64,000 bases of DNA from Burkholderia puraquae (GCF_002099195.1 NZ_NBYX01000025.1:1-64000), one strand, 5' to 3'; counted from the first letter of the stretch, positions 37,081 to 52,312 are shown. The notes: generated by a model not told the origin, from the sequence alone. Made by a program: numbers and translations.

Positions 37081-38567
37081 GACTCGCGCACCACCGCACG
37101 CGGCACGCTTGCGGCATCGGCCGCTGCCGGACGCTGCGGCAGCGGGCCGTGCTCGCCCCACACGTCGGTCGGCAGCACGTTCGCGAGTGCCGGAATCGTG
37201 TTGCGCGTGAACACCGGATCGGCAATGCCTTGCGCGCGCTGGCGGCGATAGTCGCGCCATGCCGCGTGTGCGTACTTGCCGAGCGCGAGGATCGCGATCA
37301 GGTTGATGATCGCCATCAGCCCCATGCTCGTATCGGCCATCGCCCACACGAGCGGCAGTTGCCCGACGCTGCCGAACATCACCATCCCGAGCACCGCGAC
37401 GCGAAACAACGGCAGCACGCCGCGCCGCTTCGTGATGAATTCGACGTTGCCTTCCGCATACGCGTAGTTGCCGATCACCGACGAGTACGCGAAGAAGAAG
37501 ATCGCGAACGCCATGTAGATGCCGCCCCAGTCGCCGACGTGGCTCGCGATCGAGCGCTGCGTGAGTGCCGCGCCTTCCATGCCGGTGCCCAGCTCGTACT
37601 GGCCCGACAGCAGGATCACGAAAGCGGTCGCGCTGCAGATCACGATCGTGTCGACGAACACGCCGAGCATCTGGATCAGCCCCTGCACGACCGGATGCCG
37701 CGTGCTGGCGGTCGCCGCCGCATTCGGCGCGCTGCCCATGCCGGCCTCGTTCGAGAACAGCCCGCGCTTCACGCCCATCGCGACCGCCTGGCTGACCGCA
37801 TAGCCGGTCAGGCCGCCCGCCGCCTGCTCCAGCCCGAACGCGCTCTTCACGATCAGCGCGATCACACCCGGCACCAGCGCGATATGCGTCGCGACCGCAT
37901 AGACCGCGAGCGCGAGGTAGCCGATTGCCATCAGCGGCACGATCACCTGCGCGACCGCCGCGATCCGGCGGATCCCGCCGAAGATGATCGGTGCGGTCAG
38001 CAGCACGAGCCCGAGACCGACGCTCGCTCGGCTCCAGCCGAACGACGTGTCGAACGCATCCGCGATCGCGTTGGCCTGCACCGCATTGAACACGAAGCCG
38101 AACGCGAGGATCAGCGACAGCGAGAACAGCACGCCGAAGCCGCGCGAGCGCAGGCCCGTCTGGATGTAGTACGCGGGGCCGCCGCGATAGCTGCCGTCCG
38201 GGTGCGACACCTTGAAGATCTGCGCGAGCGTCGCCTCGACGAACGCGGACGACATCCCGACCAGCGCCGTCATCCACATCCAGAAGATCGCGCCCGGCCC
38301 ACCGACCGTCAGCGCGACCGCGACGCCAGCGATGTTGCCGGTGCCGACGCGGCTCGCGAGCCCGGTCGCGAACGCCTGGAACGACGAGATGCTGCCCGGC
38401 TCGCCCTTGCTGCCGACCAGCTTCACGCTGAGGAACAGCGCCTTCAGCTGGATCATCCGGAACCGCAGCGTGAACCACGCGCCCACGCCGAGCAGCAGCG
38501 CGATCAGCACGTAGTTCCACAACACGCCGTTGACGGCGTCGATCAGCCCTTGCACGAGTGCTTCCAT
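37077..38567 (-). CDS. Sodium:alanine/glycine symporter (AGCS family)
   Basis: The 496-residue integral membrane protein has about ten helices and AGCS motifs GTGNIAGVAVALTVGGPGAI, FWMWMTALVGMSSAFVEATL and LFSNEAGMGSAPNAAATA. AGCS proteins import alanine or glycine with sodium. The ATG at 38567 has AGGA 6 nt upstream. It shares an operon and a 4-bp overlap with thpR. The upstream 245 nt has no recognisable glycine riboswitch. Confidence 0.93.
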   Translation of the reverse strand: MEALVQGLIDAVNGVLWNYVLIALLLGVGAWFTLRFRMIQLKALFLSVKLVGSKGEPGSISSFQAFATGLASRVGTGNIAGVAVALTVGGPGAIFWMWMTALVGMSSAFVEATLAQIFKVSHPDGSYRGGPAYYIQTGLRSRGFGVLFSLSLILAFGFVFNAVQANAIADAFDTSFGWSRASVGLGLVLLTAPIIFGGIRRIAAVAQVIVPLMAIGYLALAVYAVATHIALVPGVIALIVKSAFGLEQAAGGLTGYAVSQAVAMGVKRGLFSNEAGMGSAPNAAATASTRHPVVQGLIQMLGVFVDTIVICSATAFVILLSGQYELGTGMEGAALTQRSIASHVGDWGGIYMAFAIFFFAYSSVIGNYAYAEGNVEFITKRRGVLPLFRVAVLGMVMFGSVGQLPLVWAMADTSMGLMAIINLIAILALGKYAHAAWRDYRRQRAQGIADPVFTRNTIPALANVLPTDVWGEHGPLPQRPAAADAASVPRAVVRES

Positions 38568-38813
38568 CCAGAGTCCTTGTAAATGGGGTAAGTCATATTC
38601 GGCTGCCACGCGGACGCGGCTGGAGGAGCGACATGATATGACATTTTCCAAGCATCATTACAAAATGAAAGGAAACGGGATCGCGGAAAATCGACGTCCG
38701 ATGTGATCAGGTTAGGCGACGCTTCGGGGAGATGATGAGGGTTGGAGGCCGTCGCGAACTCGCGCGGCCGATATTGGAGGCCGACGCCGGCGGCACCTGC
38801 GGGCGCCGGCCAT

Positions 38814-38846
38814 AAAAAAAACCGGGCGCCCTTTCGGACGCCCGGC
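38814..38846 (-). terminator. Terminator of the gltBD operon
   Basis: On the minus strand GCCGGGCG pairs with CGCCCGG around a short loop, followed by a run of eight T. It lies about 30 nt after the gltD stop. Confidence 0.85.
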
Positions 38847-38874
38847 TGATACAGCAGTGGCCCGCGAACCGCGC

Positions 38875-40341
38875 TTATCGCGGCAGGTTCGAGTGCCCCA
38901 TCAGGTACGCATCGACCGAGCGCGCGCACTGGCGGCCTTCGCGGATCGCCCACACCACGAGCGACTGGCCGCGGCGCATGTCGCCCGCCGCGAACACCTT
39001 GTCGACCGACGTGTAGTACGAACGATCGCCTTCGGTCGCCGCGCGCGCATTGCCGCGCGCATCCTTCGCGACGCCGAATGCGTCGAGCACGGGCGCTGCC
39101 GGCTGCGTGAAGCCCATCGCGAGCAGCACGAGGTCGGCCTTCATCTCGAATTCGGAGCCCGGCACTTCCTGCATCTTGCCGTCCTTCCACTCGACGCGCA
39201 CCGCGATCAGCTTCTCGACCTTGCCGTTCTTGCCTTCGAGACGCTTCGTCGCCACGGCCCAGTCGCGCTCGCAGCCTTCCTCGTGCGACGACGACGTGCG
39301 CAGCTTGATCGGCCAGTACGGCCACACGAGCGGCTTGTTCTCTTCTTCCGGCGGCTGCGGCAGCAGCTCGAACTGCGTGACCTGCTTCGCGCCGTGACGG
39401 TTCGACGTGCCGACGCAGTCCGAACCCGTGTCACCGCCGCCGATCACGATCACGTGCTTGCCCTTCGCGAGCAGCTGGTCGACGAGCTTGTCGCCCGCGT
39501 TCACGCGGTTTTGCTGCGGCAGGAAATCCATCGCGTAATGAACGCCCGCGAGTTCGCGGCCCGGCACCGGCAGGTCGCGCGGCGTTTCCGAACCGCCCGC
39601 GATCACGACCGCGTCGAATTCTTCCTTCAGCTGCTCCGGCGAAATGGTTTCCTTCGCGAGGCTGCCGATCGACTCGGGCAGCGGATCCTTGCCGATGAAC
39701 ACGCTGGTGCGGAACGTCACGCCTTCCGCTTCCATCTGGCGCATGCGGCGGTCGATCAGCCACTTCTCGAGCTTGAAGTCGGGGATCCCGTAACGCAGCA
39801 GGCCGCCGACGCGGTCGTTCTTCTCGAACACCGTCACGTCGTGGCCCGCGCGCGCAAGTTGCTGCGCGGCGGCGAGGCCTGCAGGGCCCGAACCGACGAC
39901 TGCGACCTTCTTGCCCGTCTTGTGCTCGGGCGGCAGCGGCTTCACCCAGCCTTCCGCCCAGGCCTTGTCGATGATCGCGTGCTCGATCGACTTGATGCCG
40001 ACCGGATCGTCGTTGATCCCGAGCGTGCACGCCGCTTCACACGGCGCCGGGCAGATACGGCCCGTGAATTCCGGGAAGTTGTTGGTCGAATGCAGGACTT
40101 CGATCGCCTGCTGCCAGTCCTGGCGGTAAACGAGATCGTTGAAGTCCGGGATGACGTTGTTGACCGGGCAGCCGTTGTTGCAGAACGGGATGCCGCAATC
40201 CATGCAGCGCGCGCCCTGGACCTTCGCGTCCGCGTCGGTCAGTGCCGCGACGAATTCCTTGTAGTGCTTCACGCGCGTGAGCGGTGCTTCGTACGCCTCG
40301 TGGCGGCGTTCGAACTCCAGAAAACCGGTTGCCTTGCCCAT
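38875..40341 (-). CDS. gltD: Glutamate synthase (NADPH), small subunit
   Basis: GltD takes electrons from NADPH and feeds them through iron-sulfur clusters to GltB. The 488-residue product starts [20 protein letters not shown], has an N-terminal cysteine-rich cluster domain ([15 protein letters not shown] and [12 protein letters not shown]), an FAD motif ([20 protein letters not shown]) and an NADPH motif ([13 protein letters not shown]-type, here [16 protein letters not shown]). It follows gltB by 87 nt. Confidence 0.96.
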   Translation of the reverse strand: MGKATGFLEFERRHEAYEAPLTRVKHYKEFVAALTDADAKVQGARCMDCGIPFCNNGCPVNNVIPDFNDLVYRQDWQQAIEVLHSTNNFPEFTGRICPAPCEAACTLGINDDPVGIKSIEHAIIDKAWAEGWVKPLPPEHKTGKKVAVVGSGPAGLAAAQQLARAGHDVTVFEKNDRVGGLLRYGIPDFKLEKWLIDRRMRQMEAEGVTFRTSVFIGKDPLPESIGSLAKETISPEQLKEEFDAVVIAGGSETPRDLPVPGRELAGVHYAMDFLPQQNRVNAGDKLVDQLLAKGKHVIVIGGGDTGSDCVGTSNRHGAKQVTQFELLPQPPEEENKPLVWPYWPIKLRTSSSHEEGCERDWAVATKRLEGKNGKVEKLIAVRVEWKDGKMQEVPGSEFEMKADLVLLAMGFTQPAAPVLDAFGVAKDARGNARAATEGDRSYYTSVDKVFAAGDMRRGQSLVVWAIREGRQCARSVDAYLMGHSNLPR

Positions 40342-40428
40342 AAGGTGCTCTTCTGTTCGGTGTATCGGGTGGGGGAGCCGCGCGCAGCAGTCCTGCGCGC
40401 GCGGCATTCTCGCTATGTCGTTCGTCGC

Positions 40429-45132
<4,704 letters not shown>

Positions 45133-45262
45133 GGGGACACCGTCGTAAAGGGGGCCTGGAGGCCGTTGAACCATTTTCTTGTTGCCGTCGATCCCGCTCC
45201 CGACGGGAGACGGCGCGGCCGACCGTGGATGGGCATGCTTCGCCCGGGCCACCGGAATTCGG

Positions 45263-45292
45263 AATATACGCGACGAATCAAAGGAATAGCAA
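45263..45292 (-). promoter_or_regulatory. Candidate gltB promoter
   Basis: On the minus strand TTGCTA (45287-45292) and TATATT (45263-45268) are 18 nt apart. Transcription would start near 45256, giving a leader of about 124 nt. Two TGGTGC motifs lie upstream of the -35 at 45337-45342 and 45367-45372. Confidence 0.45.
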
Positions 45293-45421
45293 CAAAAACC
45301 GTTTGATCGATCCCCATTTAAATGAATGCCTTGATCTGGTGCCGTTTTATTGGGGCCGTATCATTTTGGTGCAAAAAGAAGCGACGCCCGCAGCGCCGCC
45401 TCCTGAACCGCCGCTCCTGCA

Positions 45422-46135
45422 TTACTGCTGGATCGGCGGCGTATTTTCACGCACCTTTCTGGGGCGTCCGCGCGGCAGCGGCGATACGCGCCGGTTCGCG
45501 GTGCGCGCCGCCCACTCGCGATAATTCTCGCCGCCGAGCACCCAGCCCTTCAACGTCGCTTGCTGCAGCTGGTCGGCCTGACGCTCGTCGAGCGGCTGCT
45601 CGCACAGCTCCTTGTACGCGCGCTGGCGGTCGAACGGCGTATTGCCGAGCGCCCAGTAGAGCGGATGGTCGGTGATCAGGCTGTCGACGGTGAGCCCGAC
45701 GTGGTGCCGGTAGCTCGACCAGCGATAGGCCTCGGGCGTCGCGACGAGCTGCGCGCGCACCGGGCTCATCTCGACCACGCGGCTCGCGAGCAGGAAGTAG
45801 CGCTCGCCTTCGATCACGGTCGCGCGATAGCGGCCTTCCCACAGGGTGCCGCGGCGCGAATAGCGCCGGTTGAAATGCGCGACGTAGCGACGGCCGACTG
45901 CCTGCATCGCTTTCGGCAGGCTCGCCTCGTCGCTCGGCGTCACGAGCAGTTGCACCTGGCGCGGCAGCAGCACGTAGGCATGCACCGACAGGTGATGATC
46001 GCGCGCGGCGGCCTTCAGGCAATCGATGAAGAGTTCGTAGTCCTGGTCGTCGACGAACGCGGGTTGCTGATCCAGGCCGCGCAATATCACGTGCTGCGGC
46101 TGGTCGGGAACGTAGAGTCGTGCTAACCGTGCCAT
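45422..46135 (-). CDS. REP-associated tyrosine transposase-like protein, catalytic residues lost
   Basis: This 237-residue intact open frame belongs to the Y1/TnpA-REP (RAYT) transposase family, shown by LARLYVPDQPQHVILRGLDQ, HAYVLLPRQVQLLVTP, HFNRRYSRRGTLWEGRYRA and EMSPVRAQLV. Active family members carry a His-X-His metal site in this second stretch and a tyrosine before NPVR. Here the sites are Gln60-Val61-Gln62 and Val120, so neither nicking nor metal binding by the normal mechanism is expected. The frame is undisturbed, which argues for a retained non-transposition role. It lies upstream of gltB on the same strand. Confidence 0.88.
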   Translation of the reverse strand: MARLARLYVPDQPQHVILRGLDQQPAFVDDQDYELFIDCLKAAARDHHLSVHAYVLLPRQVQLLVTPSDEASLPKAMQAVGRRYVAHFNRRYSRRGTLWEGRYRATVIEGERYFLLASRVVEMSPVRAQLVATPEAYRWSSYRHHVGLTVDSLITDHPLYWALGNTPFDRQRAYKELCEQPLDERQADQLQQATLKGWVLGGENYREWAARTANRRVSPLPRGRPRKVRENTPPIQQ

Positions 46136-46270
46136 GCTGAATGTCCGTTTGAACGCGTTAGGAAATACCCGGGGGTCCGAAAGTGCGCACCTGCATGGAA
46201 TGCCCGTCCCAGCGGCGCGCGAAAGCGTACGGTCGTACGCAACCTAGGGAGAAAACTCTAACTTACGAGC

Positions 46271-46300
46271 TTGTTTGGTTTTAAACGCAGTCGTCATAAT
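46271..46300 (+). promoter_or_regulatory. Candidate promoter of the OmpW-like gene
   Basis: TTGTTT (46271-46276) and CATAAT (46295-46300) are separated by 18 nt. The start point would be near 46307, giving a short leader with GGAGGA just before the coding region. Confidence 0.4.
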
Positions 46301-46328
46301 GAGCACGCCTTTGATCGGAGGAGACACA

Positions 46329-47060
46329 ATGAAACGAAAACTGGCCATTACGGGGGCCGCGGCACTCGCATTCTCGTTGGCGGGCGCTACGGCACATGCA
46401 CAATCCGCAGGTGATTTCTACGTCAGCACCGGCTGGCTGCACCTTGCGCCGCAGGACAGCAGCGACCCGCTGTTCCTCTACCGCGTTGGCGGCACGCCCA
46501 TCAACCAATCGATTCCCAACACGGGCGCCGGCATCAACGACGCCGATACACTTGGGCTCGCAGCTGGCTACTTCGTCACCGACCACATCTCCACCGAGCT
46601 CGTCATGGGGATACCGCCGAAGTTCGACATTACCGGCAAGGGTCAGTTCGAAAAGTTCGGCGTACTCGGCCGTGCGTACCAGTGGAGCCCCGCCGTATTG
46701 CTTCGCTACCACTTCAACGACGCCAACGCGAAGTTCCGTCCGTATGTCGGCGTCGGCGCGACGTATGTCTGGTTCACCGGCGCAAAGATCACGAACAGCA
46801 GCTTCGAGAACGGCGTGCTCGGCGGCCCGACCAGCGCTACGACCAGCAACCAGTGGGCGCCCGTGCTCAACGCCGGCTTCACGTACAACTTCACGAAACA
46901 CTGGTTCGGGGGCCTGTCGATCTCGTACATCCCGGTCAGCGTGACCGCAACCTTCACGACGGCCCGCCGAACACCGGTCGGCACCCTGACCGAAACGTCG
47001 AAAGCGAAGATCTCGCTGAACCCGATCGTCACGTACCTGAACGTCGGCTACCGCTTCTAA
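46329..47060 (+). CDS. OmpW family outer-membrane protein
   Basis: OmpW proteins form eight-stranded beta-barrels for small hydrophobic compounds. The 243-residue product has a signal peptide (KRKLAITGAAALAFSLAG, cleaved after AHA), alternating beta strands, FRPYVGVGATYVWF and a C-terminal strand ending in aromatic F (LNVGYRF), the outer-membrane sorting signal. GGAGGA lies 6 nt before the ATG. It is followed by a strong terminator and appears to be monocistronic. Confidence 0.9.
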   Translation: MKRKLAITGAAALAFSLAGATAHAQSAGDFYVSTGWLHLAPQDSSDPLFLYRVGGTPINQSIPNTGAGINDADTLGLAAGYFVTDHISTELVMGIPPKFDITGKGQFEKFGVLGRAYQWSPAVLLRYHFNDANAKFRPYVGVGATYVWFTGAKITNSSFENGVLGGPTSATTSNQWAPVLNAGFTYNFTKHWFGGLSISYIPVSVTATFTTARRTPVGTLTETSKAKISLNPIVTYLNVGYRF

Positions 47061-47143
47061 GCGTAGTCGAATATTTGGGGAATGGTTAATCCTGCTGCAA
47101 TTTGTAGCGGATTTTTCCTGACGTAACGTCTCCACGATGCAAA

Positions 47144-47180
47144 ACGCCCCGGCGGGAATCCCGTCGGGGCGTCGTTTTTT
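47144..47180. terminator. Terminator between the OmpW-like gene and ugpQ
   Basis: A 13-bp stem (ACGCCCCGGCGGG pairing with CCCGTCGGGGCGT, loop AAT) is followed by CGTTTTTT on the plus strand; the minus strand carries a shorter TTTT. It serves the OmpW-like gene and may also end the converging ugp operon. Confidence 0.85.
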
Positions 47181-47230
47181 CGCGTCAGGCACGTTCCCGA
47201 CGAAGGATTCGCCGGACGCGGTCGCAGCCG

Positions 47231-48001
47231 TCAGACGATGTCGATGTCGTCCAGCGCAGCGGGACCGATCAGGTCGATCCGGTCGGTGCAGACTGCGTCG
47301 ACGCCCCAGCGGGCGAGTTCGCGAGCCCGTTCGAGGTCGTTCACCGTATAAGCCAGGATGCGCAGCCCGGCCGCCTTGATCGCGCGCACGAGCGGTTCGT
47401 CGAGCCGTTTGTGGTCTGCATGCAACGAAACGCAGCCGAGCGCGCCGACGACTTGCGCATGCCAGTCGTCCGGCACGGCCTCGTAGAGCATCCCGCGTGG
47501 CAGCGCAGGCGCCGTCGCGCGCGCCTGTTGCAGCGCATCGAACGAGAACGAGGACAAAAGCGGCGGGACTGCGGCATTACGCCAGTACTCGGCTGCGTCG
47601 GCCGCCACGCGCTGCCCCGTCTCGCGCTCGCGCCCCGGGCACGGCTTGATCTCGACATTGGCGGCCAGCCCGTAGGCGAGGCAGCGCGCCGCCGCCCCCT
47701 CGAGCGTCGGCATCCGCTCGCCCGCGAAGCGTGCGTTGAGCCACGCGCCCGCGTCGAGCGCGGCGAGCGCCGCATAACGCATGCCCGCCGCCGCACCCTG
47801 CCCGTTCGATGTCCGGTCGACCGTGTCGTCGTGCAGCAGGAACGTCACGTCGTCGGCCGACAGCTTCGCGTCGAACTCGACCATCCGGTGGCCTCGGCGC
47901 GCGCCCTCGTCGAGCGCCGCGAGCGTGTTCTCCGGCGCGAGCGTGCCGCCGCCGCGATGGGCGACGACGCGCGGATAGGGCCAGTCGGTACGGGTCGTCA
48001 T
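47231..48001 (-). CDS. ugpQ: Glycerophosphodiester phosphodiesterase
   Basis: UgpQ splits glycerophosphodiesters to glycerol-3-phosphate and an alcohol. The 256-residue TIM-barrel has VVAHRGGGTLAPENTLAALD (catalytic His and Glu), EFDAKLSADDVTFLLHDDTV and NVEIKPCPG with the metal ligands. No signal peptide is seen, so it acts in the cytoplasm on imported diesters. It is the last gene of ugpBAECQ. Confidence 0.93.
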   Translation of the reverse strand: MTTRTDWPYPRVVAHRGGGTLAPENTLAALDEGARRGHRMVEFDAKLSADDVTFLLHDDTVDRTSNGQGAAAGMRYAALAALDAGAWLNARFAGERMPTLEGAAARCLAYGLAANVEIKPCPGRERETGQRVAADAAEYWRNAAVPPLLSSFSFDALQQARATAPALPRGMLYEAVPDDWHAQVVGALGCVSLHADHKRLDEPLVRAIKAAGLRILAYTVNDLERARELARWGVDAVCTDRIDLIGPAALDDIDIV

Positions 48002-48029
48002 CGTCGGTCTCTCGGCAGGTGCAGCGGGT

Positions 48030-49115
48030 TCAGCCGGCACGCTTGCCGGTCTCGGGATCGAAGAAATGCAGCCGGTGCGCAGGCAGCGCAGCCGCCAGCG
48101 CCGTGCCGCGCGCGGGACGGTCTGCGTGCGGCAGGCGCACCGCGACATCGTGATTGCCCCAGCGGCCGTGCGCAAGATTGTCCGCGCCGAGCAGTTCGCA
48201 CGAGTCGACCGGCAGCGTCGCCTGCGCGACGCCCGGCTGCGGCGTCATGTGTTCGGGGCGCACACCGAGCACCCAGTCGCGCCCGGTGGCGATCTCCGCG
48301 CCGATGCCGGGCGCGCCGGCGACCGGCAGCGCGGGGCCGCCGCCCGCGACCGTAAACGTCGCGCCGTCGTCCGACAGCCGGCCATGCATCAGGTTCATCG
48401 CCGGCGAGCCAATGAAGCCCGCGACGAATACCGTTGCCGGCTTCTCGTACACGTCGACCGGCGCGCCGATCTGCTCCGCGTAGCCGCGGTTCATCACGAT
48501 CACGCGCTGCGCGAGCGTCATCGCCTCGATCTGGTCGTGCGTCACGTAGACGCTCGTCGTCGCGAGCCGCGCATGCAGCCGCTGGATCTCGAGCCGCATC
48601 TGCACGCGCAATTTCGCGTCGAGGTTCGACAACGGCTCGTCGAACAGGAACACCGACGGCTCGCGCACGATCGCACGCCCCATCGCGACGCGTTGCCGCT
48701 GGCCGCCCGACAGCTCGCGCGGCCGCCGCGCGAGCAACGGCTCGAGCTCGAGGATCTTCGCGGCCGCAGCCACCCGCGAATCGATCGTCGCGCGCTCGAT
48801 CCCGCGGATCTTCAGCCCGTAGCCCATGTTCTGCGCGACCGTCATGTGCGGGTACAGCGCATAGTTCTGGAACACCATCGCGATGTCGCGATCCTTCGGC
48901 TCCAGCGTGTTGACGACACGCTCGCCGATCGCGATCTCGCCGTCCGTCACGGATTCGAGCCCCGCGATCATCCGCAGCAACGTCGACTTGCCGCAGCCCG
49001 ACGGGCCGACCAGCACGATGAATTCGCCATCGGCGATCTCCACGTCGATGCCATGCAGCACGTGCTGCTTGCCGTCGTAGGATTTCCTGACGCCCTTCAA
49101 GCTCAGCGCAGCCAT
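48030..49115 (-). CDS. ugpC: sn-glycerol-3-phosphate import ATP-binding protein
   Basis: UgpC powers the Ugp importer. The 361-residue product has Walker [11 protein letters not shown]-loop [14 protein letters not shown], signature [14 protein letters not shown], Walker [13 protein letters not shown] and a C-terminal regulatory domain (from about 235). Family assignment to Ugp rests on the neighbours ugpB, ugpA and ugpE, since the ATPases of this class are interchangeable. A 28-nt gap separates it from ugpQ. Confidence 0.94.
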   Translation of the reverse strand: MAALSLKGVRKSYDGKQHVLHGIDVEIADGEFIVLVGPSGCGKSTLLRMIAGLESVTDGEIAIGERVVNTLEPKDRDIAMVFQNYALYPHMTVAQNMGYGLKIRGIERATIDSRVAAAAKILELEPLLARRPRELSGGQRQRVAMGRAIVREPSVFLFDEPLSNLDAKLRVQMRLEIQRLHARLATTSVYVTHDQIEAMTLAQRVIVMNRGYAEQIGAPVDVYEKPATVFVAGFIGSPAMNLMHGRLSDDGATFTVAGGGPALPVAGAPGIGAEIATGRDWVLGVRPEHMTPQPGVAQATLPVDSCELLGADNLAHGRWGNHDVAVRLPHADRPARGTALAAALPAHRLHFFDPETGKRAG

Positions 49116-49147
49116 TCTTGGTCTTTCTCCCGGTTGCCGTCCGTCAT

Positions 49148-49993
49148 TCATTTCTCGGAGTCGACGAGGCCGCGCACGAACCAGCGCTGCATCGCCAGCA
49201 CGACGACGAGCGGCGGGATCATCCCCAGCAGCGTCGCCGCCATCACGTATTGCCATTCGGTCGCGGCGTCGCCGCTCGCGATCATCGTCTTGATGCCCAC
49301 CACCGCCGTCGACAGCGACGCCTCCGTCGTGATCAGGATCGGCCACAGATACTGGTTCCAGCCGTAGATGAACGTGATCACGAACAGCGCCGCGATGCTC
49401 GTTTTCGACAGCGGCAGCACGACGTCCCAGAAGAAACGCAGCGCCCCGGCGCCATCGATGCGCGCGGCATCCATCAGCTCGTCGGGCAGCGTCATGAAGA
49501 ACTGGCGGAACAGGAAGGTCGCGGTCGCCGAAGCGATCAGCGGCATCGTGAGCCCGGCGTACGTGTTCGTCAGGTGCAGCGTCGACACGACCTGCACGGT
49601 CGGAAAGATCCGTACTTCCACCGGCAGCATCAGCGTGATGAAGATCAGCCAGAACGCCGTGTTGCGGAACGGGAAGCGGAAATAGACGATCGCGTACGCG
49701 GACAGGATCGACACCGCGATCTTGCCGACCGCGATGCCGAGCGCCATCGCGAAACTGTTCACGAGCAGGCGGCCGAACGGCGCCGTCGTGCCGCCGCTGC
49801 CGTGCCCCCAGATGTACGCGACGTTCTCGAACAGGTGCGTGCTAGGCACGAGCGACAGCGGCACCGTGAACACTTCCTGCGCGTTCATCGTCGCCGCGCA
49901 AAACGCGACGTAGACGGGGAATACGATCAGCACGACGCCCACGATCAGCACCGCGTGGCAGAACAGGTCGAAGCCCTTGCGATTTTCGATCAT
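49148..49993 (-). CDS. ugpE: sn-glycerol-3-phosphate importer, permease UgpE
   Basis: UgpE is one of the two inner-membrane subunits of the importer. The 281-residue product has six predicted helices and the EAA loop [20 protein letters not shown] that contacts UgpC. Its ATG overlaps the ugpA stop (ATGA), and 32 nt separate it from ugpC. Confidence 0.94.
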   Translation of the reverse strand: MIENRKGFDLFCHAVLIVGVVLIVFPVYVAFCAATMNAQEVFTVPLSLVPSTHLFENVAYIWGHGSGGTTAPFGRLLVNSFAMALGIAVGKIAVSILSAYAIVYFRFPFRNTAFWLIFITLMLPVEVRIFPTVQVVSTLHLTNTYAGLTMPLIASATATFLFRQFFMTLPDELMDAARIDGAGALRFFWDVVLPLSKTSIAALFVITFIYGWNQYLWPILITTEASLSTAVVGIKTMIASGDAATEWQYVMAATLLGMIPPLVVVLAMQRWFVRGLVDSEK

Positions 49994-50874
49994 GCGTATT
50001 GCACCCTGCGTTCGACGAAGCGGAACTGGATCACCGTAAGCCCGACGACGATGATCATCAGCACGACCGACTGCGCGCCCGAGCTGCCGATATCGAGCCC
50101 CTGGAAGCCCTCCGCGAAGATCTTGTAGATCAGCGTCTTCGTGCTCTGCGCCGGGCCGCCGCCGGTGGCCGCGTCGATCACCGGGAACGTGTCGAAGAAC
50201 GCGTAGACGAGGTTCACGACCAGCAGGAAGAAACTGGTGGGCGACAGCAGCGGCAGCACGATGTTGAAGAAGCGCCGCACCGGCCCGGCGCCGTCGATCG
50301 CCGCCGCCTCGATCAGCGAGCGCGGGATCGCCTGCAGGCCCGCATAGAAGAACAGGAAGTTGTAGCTCACCTGCTTCCACACCGACGCCAGCACGACGAG
50401 GAACATCGCCTGGCCGCCGTTCAGCGCGTGGTTCCACACGATGCCGCTCTTCGCGAGCGCATAGGTGATCAGGCCGATGCTCGGGTTGAACAGGAACGCC
50501 CACAGCACGGCGGCGATCGTCGGTGCGACCGCGTACGGCCAGATCAGCAGCGTGCGGTACACACGCGCGCCGCGCATCACGCGATCGGCGCACGCGGCGA
50601 GCACCAGCGACACGACAAGCCCGCTCACCGTGACGAGCGAACTGAACACGAGTGTCGTGCGGAACGAATCGAGATACAGCGGATCGGCGAACAGGTGCGT
50701 GAAATTCGCGAGGCCGACGAATTCGCTCGACGTGCCGAACGCGTCCTGCATCTGCGTCGACTGCCACAGCGCGACGCCGGCCGGCCACAGGAAGAACACG
50801 GCGGTGATCGCGAGCTGCGGCGCGATCAACAGGTACGGCAACAGGCTCGTACCGAAACGGGAACGGGATTGCAT
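49990..50874 (-). CDS. ugpA: sn-glycerol-3-phosphate importer, permease UgpA
   Basis: UgpA is the second inner-membrane subunit. The 294-residue product starts [20 protein letters not shown], has six predicted helices and the EAA loop [20 protein letters not shown]. It follows ugpB by about 100 nt. Confidence 0.94.
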   Translation of the reverse strand: MQSRSRFGTSLLPYLLIAPQLAITAVFFLWPAGVALWQSTQMQDAFGTSSEFVGLANFTHLFADPLYLDSFRTTLVFSSLVTVSGLVVSLVLAACADRVMRGARVYRTLLIWPYAVAPTIAAVLWAFLFNPSIGLITYALAKSGIVWNHALNGGQAMFLVVLASVWKQVSYNFLFFYAGLQAIPRSLIEAAAIDGAGPVRRFFNIVLPLLSPTSFFLLVVNLVYAFFDTFPVIDAATGGGPAQSTKTLIYKIFAEGFQGLDIGSSGAQSVVLMIIVVGLTVIQFRFVERRVQYA

Positions 50875-50977
50875 CGCGGATATCCGGTCAGGCGCAACGG
50901 AAAGGTGGTCATGCCGCCGGCCGGCGCGTGCATCCGGACAGGATGCAACGCGGCCGGCGGCACGGTGCGATGCGGGC

Positions 50978-52312
50978 TCAGCCGCCCGACTTCTCGAAGC
51001 GGCGCAGCAGTTCGTCGCCGCGCGATGCGGCCGAATCGAGCGCGTCCTTCGGCGATTTCTTCTGCGCCCAGACCTGTTCGAACTCCTCGTCGACCACCGT
51101 GCGGATCTGCGGCATGTTGCCCAGGCGCAGCCCCTTCGTGTATGGCAGCGGCGGCTTGTTCAGCATCTGCTTGATCGCAGTTTCGGCGCTCGGGTTCTTC
51201 GCATAGAAGCCCTGCTGGCGCGTGAGGTCGTAAGCAGCGGTCGTGACCGGCAGGTAGCCCGTGTCCTGGTGCCACTTCGCGGCGACGGCCGGCGAGGCCA
51301 GGTACGCGAGGAATTTCGCGACGCCCTTGTAGGTCGCCGGATCCTTGCCGGCCAGCACCCACAGGCTCGCGCCGCCGATGATCGCGTTCTGCGGTGCGCC
51401 CTTCACGTTCGCGTCGTACGGCATCATGCCCGTGCCGTAGCTGAACTTCGCGAACTTCTGCACGTTCGCGAGCGCGCCCGACGACGTCGTCATGATCCCG
51501 CAGTCGCCGCTGTAGAACTTCGCCGATGCTTCATCCTTGCGGCCCGCGTACGTGAACGTGCCGTCCTTCGCCATCTGCTGCAGGAACGAGATGTGCGCGA
51601 TCTGCTGCGGCTTGTTGAATTCGAGCACCGCGTCGGTACCGTCGAAGCCGTTGTTGCGGCTCGCGAACGGCAGCCCGTGCCAGGCGCTGTAGTTCTCGAG
51701 CTGGATCCAGCCCTGCCAGCCGGTCGTGAAGCCGCAAGCCATCCCCGACTTGCGCAGCTTCTCCGCATCGGCCTGCACGTCGGCCCACGTCTTCGGCGGC
51801 TGGTTCGGATCGAGGCCGGCCTTCTTGAACGCATCCTTGTTGTAGTACAGCACCGGCGTCGAGCTGTTGAACGGCATCGATACGAGGTGGCCCGTCTTCG
51901 CGTCGCTGTAGTAGCTCGCGATGGTCGGCACGAACGCCTTTTCGTCGAGCGGCACGCCGGCCTGCTTGAACACGTCGTAGACGGGCACGACGGCCTTCTT
52001 CGCCTGCATCATCGTGGCCGTGCCGACTTCATAGACCTGGAGGATCGCCGGCGCATTGCCGCTGCGATAGGCGGCGATGCCGGCCGCGAGCGCCTGGTCG
52101 TAGGTGCCCTTGAAGACCGGCACGATCTTGTAGTCGCTTTGCGACGCGTTGAACTGGTCGGCGATTGCGTTGACCCGCTCGCCGAGCGCGGCCTCCATCG
52201 CATGCCAGAACTGAATTTCCGTCGCGGCGAGCGCCACGTGCTGCACCCCGAACATCAGCGCGCCGCCGAGCGCGATCGAACGAACCAGTGTCCCCGCAGG
52301 CTTCTTCTTCAT
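50978..52312 (-). CDS. ugpB: sn-glycerol-3-phosphate binding protein UgpB
   Basis: UgpB is the periplasmic binding protein of the importer. The 444-residue product has a signal peptide ([20 protein letters not shown], ending near LAATE), then the binding-protein fold with [60 protein letters not shown]. It is the first gene of ugpBAECQ. A PHO-box-like pair of repeats lies about 75-90 nt upstream. Confidence 0.94.
   Translation of the reverse strand: MKKKPAGTLVRSIALGGALMFGVQHVALAATEIQFWHAMEAALGERVNAIADQFNASQSDYKIVPVFKGTYDQALAAGIAAYRSGNAPAILQVYEVGTATMMQAKKAVVPVYDVFKQAGVPLDEKAFVPTIASYYSDAKTGHLVSMPFNSSTPVLYYNKDAFKKAGLDPNQPPKTWADVQADAEKLRKSGMACGFTTGWQGWIQLENYSAWHGLPFASRNNGFDGTDAVLEFNKPQQIAHISFLQQMAKDGTFTYAGRKDEASAKFYSGDCGIMTTSSGALANVQKFAKFSYGTGMMPYDANVKGAPQNAIIGGASLWVLAGKDPATYKGVAKFLAYLASPAVAAKWHQDTGYLPVTTAAYDLTRQQGFYAKNPSAETAIKQMLNKPPLPYTKGLRLGNMPQIRTVVDEEFEQVWAQKKSPKDALDSAASRGDELLRRFEKSGG

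Noticed and set aside
38568-38813. Possible glycine riboswitch before the AGCS symporter
   Set aside because: I looked for the conserved glycine-aptamer cores and did not find them. The stretch holds GC-rich inverted repeats and two GGCCTCC copies but no recognisable aptamer.
45133-46328. REP palindromes that usually accompany RAYT genes
   Set aside because: Small inverted repeats exist, such as CTCCCGACGGGAG, but none has the paired, repeated arrangement expected of REP sequences.
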